In this document: positions 7,182-12,853 of the stretch, in pieces
Numbering within the stretch: position 1 is the first letter of the stretch
How the letters are laid out: each line of letters begins with the position of its first letter
From: Verrucomicrobia bacterium UBA1731
Lineage (GTDB): Bacteria; Verrucomicrobiota; Kiritimatiellia; RFP12; UBA1067
Length of the DNA: 16,598 nucleotides
NCBI GenBank assembly: GCA_002317575.1
Contig: DCIH01000050.1
Span: 1 to 16,598, forward strand
Reading direction: 5' to 3'
Notes under the pieces: model-generated
The model's database searches: none
Told to the model about the DNA's origin: nothing
What the model saw: only the letters and a program-made list of their open reading frames with translations
Made by a program: the position numbers and the translations under genes

Positions 7182-8213
7182 ATGATCCAGCAAACGAGCA
7201 TCAGCTATTACGGTCTCAACTACGTCGAACACGCGGAAGCGGACTTCAAGGAGATGAAGGCGCACGGCGTCACGCAGGTCATCCTCGCCGTGACCGAATT
7301 CGATTTCGATTTCTGGCGGCCGAACATCCCCAAGATCGTCGACAAGGCGCACGCGCTCGGGCTTCGCGTGCTGATCGACCCGTGGGGCAACGGTAAGTAC
7401 TTCGGCGGCGAGCAGGTCTCCAAGTTCCTGCAGGACAACGTCGAGAACCGCCAGGTGAGCGCGCTCACCGGCGAGAAGCTTCCCTACGCATGCTTCAACA
7501 CGAACTCCTACCGCGACTACTTCAAGAACTTCTGCACCACGCTCGCGCGCGAAGCGAAGCCGGACGGCTTCTTCTGGGACGAGCCGCACTACGCCTTCCC
7601 CAAGGGCATCGCCTCCATCACGGGCGGCGTCGCGGACGACTGGACGTGCTGGTGCCCCGTGTGCCGCAAGCGCTTCGAGGACTACTACGGCTACGCGATG
7701 CCGCGCTACATGACGAACGACGTGAAGCAGTTCCGCTGGCGCGAGGCGCTCGTGGTCCTTTCCGAAACGTCCAAGGCGCTCAAGGAAATCGACCCGAAGC
7801 TCGAGATCACCTGCTGCGTGCACGCCACGCAGAACGGCTACTACGTGAGCGAGTTCCGCGGTTACGACAACTGGGACATGGTGGGCGCCTGCCCGTATTT
7901 CGACGTGTTCTCCACCACGATCATCAACTGGGCCCTGCCCGAGGACTTCTACCGCGACATCACCGAACGCACCGTGGCGATCGCCAAGAAGTACGGCAAG
8001 AAGTCCGAACGCTGGCTCATGGGCTATTACAAGCAGCCCAAGGACTGGAAACAGATCGACAAGTGGGTGGACATTGCGCGCGAAGCCGGCGTGGACCGTC
8101 TTGCCGCCTGGACCTACCGCGGCGGCTACGGCACCGTGGTGGGCGCGCCGGACGCGCTCAAGCTGTGGGACGAGATCGGCCGCAACTACAAGCGCGTCGT
8201 GAACAAGAAGTGA
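7182..8213 (+). CDS. Cytoplasmic TIM-barrel protein, putative glycoside hydrolase of unassigned family
   Basis: A 343-residue protein without signal peptide or membrane segment. Alternating strand and helix patterns (HGVTQVILAV, ALGLRVLIDPWG, PDGFFWDEPHYAF, DVFSTTIINWA, GVDRLAAWTYRGG) fit a single (beta/alpha)8 barrel. FFWDEPHY places acidic residues D133 and E134 at the end of a strand, a usual position for a glycosidase acid/base. A cysteine cluster CWCPVC (C156, C158, C161) followed by RKRFEDYYG resembles a loop found in several hypothetical glycosyl-hydrolase groups and may bind a metal. I cannot name the family. The AAAGGA site 8 bases before the ATG supports this start. It lies between a fucosidase and a GH42-like gene, so action on an imported oligosaccharide is a fair guess; an isomerase or other barrel enzyme is possible. 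Confidence 0.8.
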   Translation: MIQQTSISYYGLNYVEHAEADFKEMKAHGVTQVILAVTEFDFDFWRPNIPKIVDKAHALGLRVLIDPWGNGKYFGGEQVSKFLQDNVENRQVSALTGEKLPYACFNTNSYRDYFKNFCTTLAREAKPDGFFWDEPHYAFPKGIASITGGVADDWTCWCPVCRKRFEDYYGYAMPRYMTNDVKQFRWREALVVLSETSKALKEIDPKLEITCCVHATQNGYYVSEFRGYDNWDMVGACPYFDVFSTTIINWALPEDFYRDITERTVAIAKKYGKKSERWLMGYYKQPKDWKQIDKWVDIAREAGVDRLAAWTYRGGYGTVVGAPDALKLWDEIGRNYKRVVNKK

Positions 8214-8238
8214 TTTCCCCGGTTTCGAGGAGAATTCC

Positions 8239-10605
8239 ATGAAGAACGTTTGTTTCACCGCGGCGTGCCTCGCGTCCGTCGCGGCGGTCGCCGCGTCGCC
8301 CGTCGCCCGCATCGAACGCCACAACGGCGAGCCCGCCATCATCGTGGACGGCAAGCCGATTCCGCCGATGACCGTCACCGTGGCCGCCTGGGCGCAGCGC
8401 GACGACGCCGGGCGCAAGGCCTACTACAAGCGCCTCGGCGAGGCCGGGCTCAAGGTCTTCTACGTGCCGTGTTCCACGAAGTGGCACACGCCCGGCAACG
8501 CGGAGAAGGGCGTCGACGACGGCATCCGGAAGGCGATCAAGGGCATCCGCTTCGTGCTCGACCAGGTGCCGGACGCGTACGTGATGCTGCGCCTCAACGT
8601 GAGCCCGCCCGCGAGCTGGGTGAACGCGCATCCCGCCGAACAGGTGACGTTCAGCGACGGCAAGCCGCGCAAGGTCATCTGCACGTCGGTGGGCAAGGAC
8701 GTCCTAGACGGCATGCATTCGCTCTGTTCCGAGGCCTGGCGCGCGGAGGCGGACAAGGCGATCGCCGAATTCTTCGGCGAACTCGCCAAGCACCCGGCCG
8801 AATCCGACCGCGTCATCGGCACGTTCCTCTGCGCGGCCGGCACGGACGAGTGGTACTATCCGCAGCCGCTCCAGAACGCGGACGGCACCTACGGCGATTT
8901 CTCCGAACCGTTCCGCAAGGAATTCGAGCGCTTTTTGCGCGCGAAATACGGCACCGAGGAAGAACTGCGCCGCGTGTGGGCGCGGCCCGACGCCACCTTC
9001 GAAAAGCCGATCATCCCCACGAAGGCCGACCGCCGTTTCGTGTACGACGCCAACTGGGAGATCGTCCAGGCGTTGCGCAACTGGGAGACGATGGGCCGCA
9101 CGATCGGCCTCACGCTCAACATGGACGCCCGCGAAGAGGCGAGCGTGGGCACGTTCCTGAACGCGAACAAGTACGCGCATGTCGCGGACTTCTACACCGC
9201 CTGGCACGAGGCCACCGCGCGGACGATCGTCCATTTCGCGAAGACCCTGAAGCGCCTGCGGCCGAATCTCCTCACGGGCGCGTTCTACGGTTCCTACGGC
9301 TGCCAGAGCTTCTTCGACGGCGGCACCGCGAGCGGCACGCGCACGATCCTCGATTCCGGCGCCGTGGACTTCCTGGCGGCGCCGGGCGTCTACAACAACC
9401 GCGAGCCGGGCGGCATCGTCGCGCAGCGCGAGATGCAGGATTCGTTCCGTCTCAGGAACCTCATCTACGTGTGCGAGGACGACACGCGTACGCACCGCTG
9501 CCAGCCGTGGGTCCAGCGCGACGCGATGGCGCTGTACACGCAGCAGGATTCCATCGACACGATGAAGCGCGATTTCGCGCGCGACGTGTGCGAGGACATC
9601 CAGGGATGGTGGTTCGACATGGGCGGCGACTGGTACGACGAGCCCGAGCTTCTCGCGCTCATCAAGCGTCAGCAGGAGATCGCGCACGAGGCGTACGCGC
9701 TTGACCGCACGAAGAAAAACGATATCGCGCTTCTCTACGACACGGAAAGCGTCCATCTCTGTTCGCAATTGACGAGCCAGTACCCGCTGGACTACTGGCG
9801 CACGACGGATCTCGGCCGCATCGGCGCGCCCGTGGACTACTATTTCCACAACGACGTCGCGAACCCCGCGATGCCGGACTACAAGCTCTACGTGATGGTG
9901 AACCAGTATTGCCTTTCCAACAAGGAACGCGCCGCGCTCTACGCCAAGGCGCGCCGCAACGGGGCGACGATCCTGTGGCTCTATGCGGCCGGCTTCGTCA
10001 ATCACGGCGCGCCGAAGGTGATGGCGCTTGAGAACGTGGAGAAGACCGTGGGCATGAAACTCGGCTTCATCGACAAGACGTTCTTCCCGCATTTCCGCGT
10101 GGATCCGAAGGCGCATCCCGCGCTCGCGGGGGCGTCCCGCTGGCGGCGCTACGGTCTCATCGACCGCGACCTGCACAGCAACATCTGGATCGGCGACATC
10201 GACCAGCCGTGCTACCTGAATCCCGGATTTTACGTGGACGATCCGCAGGCGACCGTGCTCGGCCGCTATTGCTGTGACGGCCGCGTCGCCATGGCGCTCA
10301 AGGAAATCGATGGCGTGAAGAGCGTCTATTGCGCCACGGCCGTGCTCAGGAGCGACATGCTCCGCTCGATCGCCGCGTGGTCCGGCTGCCATGTGTTCTC
10401 CGATTCGGACGACGTCCTCTACGCGAACGAGAACTACGTCGCCATCCACGCGCAGGGCGACGGCCGGCGCACGATCCGTTTCAAGCGGAAATGCTCGCCG
10501 TGGGAGGTGTACGAAAAGCGTTTCTACGCAAAGGACGTCACGGAGCTCACCGTGGACATGCGTCACGGACAGACGCTCATGTGGCAGGTTTCGGGCAAAC
10601 GATGA
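8239..10605 (+). CDS. Secreted GH42-like glycoside hydrolase (putative beta-galactosidase)
   Basis: A 788-residue exported protein with signal peptide MKNVCFTAACLASVAAVAA. The early segment GEPAIIVDGKPIPPMTV is the pre-barrel strand common in clan GH-A enzymes. The barrel spans roughly residues 45-480. GTDEWYYP carries a candidate acid/base E204, and YVCEDDTRTH a candidate nucleophile E413. Residues from about 490 to 650 (NDIALLYDTES, GAPVDYYFHND, PDYKLYVMVNQ, LSNKERAAL) look like the GH42 trimerisation domain, followed by a beta-rich C-terminus. GH42 enzymes mostly cleave beta-galactosides, but the canonical Asn-Glu pair at the acid/base is Asp-Glu here, so the activity may differ. A GAGGAG site (8227-8232) lies 6 bases before the ATG. 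Its stop overlaps the next start by four bases. Confidence 0.8.
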   Translation: MKNVCFTAACLASVAAVAASPVARIERHNGEPAIIVDGKPIPPMTVTVAAWAQRDDAGRKAYYKRLGEAGLKVFYVPCSTKWHTPGNAEKGVDDGIRKAIKGIRFVLDQVPDAYVMLRLNVSPPASWVNAHPAEQVTFSDGKPRKVICTSVGKDVLDGMHSLCSEAWRAEADKAIAEFFGELAKHPAESDRVIGTFLCAAGTDEWYYPQPLQNADGTYGDFSEPFRKEFERFLRAKYGTEEELRRVWARPDATFEKPIIPTKADRRFVYDANWEIVQALRNWETMGRTIGLTLNMDAREEASVGTFLNANKYAHVADFYTAWHEATARTIVHFAKTLKRLRPNLLTGAFYGSYGCQSFFDGGTASGTRTILDSGAVDFLAAPGVYNNREPGGIVAQREMQDSFRLRNLIYVCEDDTRTHRCQPWVQRDAMALYTQQDSIDTMKRDFARDVCEDIQGWWFDMGGDWYDEPELLALIKRQQEIAHEAYALDRTKKNDIALLYDTESVHLCSQLTSQYPLDYWRTTDLGRIGAPVDYYFHNDVANPAMPDYKLYVMVNQYCLSNKERAALYAKARRNGATILWLYAAGFVNHGAPKVMALENVEKTVGMKLGFIDKTFFPHFRVDPKAHPALAGASRWRRYGLIDRDLHSNIWIGDIDQPCYLNPGFYVDDPQATVLGRYCCDGRVAMALKEIDGVKSVYCATAVLRSDMLRSIAAWSGCHVFSDSDDVLYANENYVAIHAQGDGRRTIRFKRKCSPWEVYEKRFYAKDVTELTVDMRHGQTLMWQVSGKR

Positions 10606-11246
10606 AAATCGTCGTGTTCAACGGCATGGCGGCGAGTCCGCGCGCGTGGGAGCTGGTGCGCTTCCCCGTCGCGCCGCGGATCGTCTCCTACGTGGAACCC
10701 GATCCCGAGGATCTTTTCACGGACGACGAGAAGACGCTTCTGGTGGGCTGGAGCATGGGTGGCGCGCGCGCGCTCGAGTGCGCCTGCCGCCGTCCGGACC
10801 GCGTGGCGGGACTCGTGCTCGTCGCGGCCACGGCGCGCATGCTCGAGGATCGCGACACCGATTGGCAGGGCATGAGTCCGCGGCGCCTGGCGGCGTTCCG
10901 CAAGGCGATCGACCTCACGCACGGCGAAGGGCTTTTCGGTCCGCCCGAAGGCGTGCCGAATCCGTACCTGTCGGACACGGTCGAACACCTGAATCACGGC
11001 TTCGCGTATCTGGAAAAGAACGACTGGCGTCCGCTTCTGGAGCGCACCTTCGGCGGCAAGCCGCCGCTGTTTCCGGTGCACGTCTTCCAGTCGGAAAAGG
11101 ACGGCATCGTGCGTCCCGGCAACGCCACATATCTGAAGACCGTGTTCCCCCATGCGTCGCTCGTCTGGGTGCCGGGCGGCGAACACGCCTTGCCCGTGTT
11201 CGTGCCGGATGCCATCACTCAGGCCGTCGCGTCTGTGTTTTCCTGA
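10602..11246 (+). CDS. Small alpha/beta hydrolase, BioH-like carboxylesterase
   Basis: A 214-residue cytoplasmic serine hydrolase. The nucleophile elbow is GWSMGG (S51), the acid is probably D167 in SEKDGIV, and the base H195 in GGEHALP. The strand-helix GLVLVAATARM and the following DWQGMSPRRLAAF segment resemble BioH, which releases the methyl ester of pimeloyl-ACP in biotin synthesis. The protein is shorter than E. coli BioH (about 256 residues). The start ATG overlaps the previous stop (ATGA, 10602-10605) and has no Shine-Dalgarno site, so it is translated by coupling to the GH42-like gene. No biotin gene is nearby; the context instead suggests removing an acyl group from an imported sugar. 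Both readings remain open. Confidence 0.85.
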   Translation: MKIVVFNGMAASPRAWELVRFPVAPRIVSYVEPDPEDLFTDDEKTLLVGWSMGGARALECACRRPDRVAGLVLVAATARMLEDRDTDWQGMSPRRLAAFRKAIDLTHGEGLFGPPEGVPNPYLSDTVEHLNHGFAYLEKNDWRPLLERTFGGKPPLFPVHVFQSEKDGIVRPGNATYLKTVFPHASLVWVPGGEHALPVFVPDAITQAVASVFS

Positions 11247-11281
11247 AAGGGGTCGATTTGTTCGTGAAAGGGGCACATCCG

Positions 11282-12835
11282 ATGAAGAAGCGTTTCGCCT
11301 TCCTGCTCGCCGTTCTCGCATGGACGGCGTTTTCCGCCGACAGGAAACCCGTGTTCGTCAATTACGACGACACGCATTTCGTCCATTCCCGCACCAAAGC
11401 CGGCGTCGCGATGGACGAAGCCGAAATGCGCCGCATGGTGCGGCAGTACAAGGGGACGGACGTGTCCGACCTCGTCTTCTGCATCGGCGGACGCATCGCC
11501 GACGTGCCGAATCCGGTCAAGGAAAGCTGGGTGGACAAATACCACCAGACGAACGAAAACGGGTATGCGGTCAACTACACGCGGGACATCTACGCGCGCG
11601 CCGCGCACGAGCAGTGCGAAGTCCGGCATCTGGACAAGATTTCCACATGGCTGGACGAGTCGCGCACATGCGGGATCCGTCCGTGGCTGTCGTTTCGCAT
11701 GAACGACTGCCACGCGAACGCGATGCCCACGAACATCCTGCACCCCGAATTCTTCCACAGGCATCCCGAACTGCGCCGCATCCGCCACCGCGCGCCGTTG
11801 CAGTACTTCGACCGCTGTTTCGACTACGCGCAGGCGGAAATCCGCGACCGCGAACGCGCGTTCATCGCCGAGATGCTCGCGCGCTATGATGTGCACGGCG
11901 TGGAGATCGACTGGATGCGCGAACCGTTCTGCTTCGCGCCCGGCCAGGAGAGCTGCGCGACGATGACGGCGTTCATGCGCGCCGTGCGCGAACGCGCCGA
12001 TGCGGCGGCGAAGCGTCTCGGCCATCCCGTGAAGGTGATGGCGCGCGTTCCCGCCGATCCCGAGACGGCGCTCCGCTACGGGTTCGACGCCGCCACGTGG
12101 GCGGACGAAAAACTCGTGGACGTGCTCGTGCCGTGTCCGCGCTGGGAAACGACGGACAACGAAATCGCGACGGATCTCTGGAAGCGCCTCTTGCGCGGCA
12201 CGGGCGTTTTGCTCGCGCCCGGCGTCGAAATCCGCATGGTGCGCGAGCGTCCGTTCTACGCCACGGTGGAGCAGCTCGTGGGCGCGGCGGCGTGGCATTA
12301 TTCCGCCGGCGCGGACGGGTTCTACCTCTTCAACTACTTTGACGATCCCGGCTGGAAGGAAGGCGATGCGGGCTATTGGAAGAGCTTCCGGCAGCCGGTC
12401 GAAACGGCGGCCGTCGCCTGGTGCAACCAGCTTAAGTGGCTTCCGTTCATCGGCCAGCCCGAAAAGGTCCTCGCCGCGCCGCGGGACCACATGCTCACCT
12501 ACCGCGACATCACGCCCTTGTGGGGCGGCGTCGCCCGTCCGCTGCCCGTGAAGCTGGGCGCGGGGTGGATCCGCCATTTCCGTCTGGCCACGGGCCGCGT
12601 CACGCCCGACCGCAAACTCACGCTGCGCTTGGGCGTCAAAGGCGACGCGAAGATGCAGGTGTTCGTGAACAGCCGTCCGTGCACGAGCGTCGGGACGGAA
12701 ACGTGCGTGCCGGCGTTCACGTCCGCGCCGCTCAAGACGTACGCCGTGCCGTATTTCCCCGAAGACGCCGCCGTGGTGGAGGTGATCCCCGGGGACGACG
12801 TCGAAATCACCTACGTCGATCTGCAGGTGCGGTGA
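11282..12835 (+). CDS. Secreted TIM-barrel protein, putative glycoside hydrolase of unassigned family
   Basis: A 517-residue exported protein with signal peptide MKKRFAFLLAVLAWTAFSA. The barrel seems to occupy about residues 20-400: RPWLSFRMND, HGVEIDWMREPFCF (E208, D210, E214 as candidate catalytic acids), VKVMARVPAD, VDVLVPCPRW and ADGFYLFNYFDDPG read as successive strands. The last 110 residues are beta-rich, perhaps a small carbohydrate-binding or lid domain. The GVEIDW motif recalls barrel enzymes grouped as glycosyl-hydrolase-like proteins, but I recognise no named family. GAAAGGGG (11266-11273) lies 8 bases before this ATG, and the ATG begins a clean signal peptide, so it is preferred over an in-frame GTG at 11264. 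It probably shares a transcript with the three genes before it. Confidence 0.8.
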   Translation: MKKRFAFLLAVLAWTAFSADRKPVFVNYDDTHFVHSRTKAGVAMDEAEMRRMVRQYKGTDVSDLVFCIGGRIADVPNPVKESWVDKYHQTNENGYAVNYTRDIYARAAHEQCEVRHLDKISTWLDESRTCGIRPWLSFRMNDCHANAMPTNILHPEFFHRHPELRRIRHRAPLQYFDRCFDYAQAEIRDRERAFIAEMLARYDVHGVEIDWMREPFCFAPGQESCATMTAFMRAVRERADAAAKRLGHPVKVMARVPADPETALRYGFDAATWADEKLVDVLVPCPRWETTDNEIATDLWKRLLRGTGVLLAPGVEIRMVRERPFYATVEQLVGAAAWHYSAGADGFYLFNYFDDPGWKEGDAGYWKSFRQPVETAAVAWCNQLKWLPFIGQPEKVLAAPRDHMLTYRDITPLWGGVARPLPVKLGAGWIRHFRLATGRVTPDRKLTLRLGVKGDAKMQVFVNSRPCTSVGTETCVPAFTSAPLKTYAVPYFPEDAAVVEVIPGDDVEITYVDLQVR

Positions 12836-12846
12836 CGTGTTATAAT
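12835..12846 (+). promoter_or_regulatory. Extended -10 promoter of the hexosaminidase-esterase gene
   Basis: ACGTGTTATAAT has a perfect TATAAT (12841-12846) with TG one base upstream. Its first base is the last base of the preceding stop codon. Seven bases separate the hexamer from the ATG at 12854, which again predicts a transcript starting at the ATG. No -35 hexamer is recognised. Confidence 0.7.
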
Positions 12847-12853
12847 GCGGGGC

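Noticed and set aside
12845..12853. Hexosaminidase-esterase start at the ATG at 12845
   Set aside because: This ATG shares bases with the TATAAT hexamer and could not be transcribed from that promoter; the ATG at 12854 gives a clean signal peptide.
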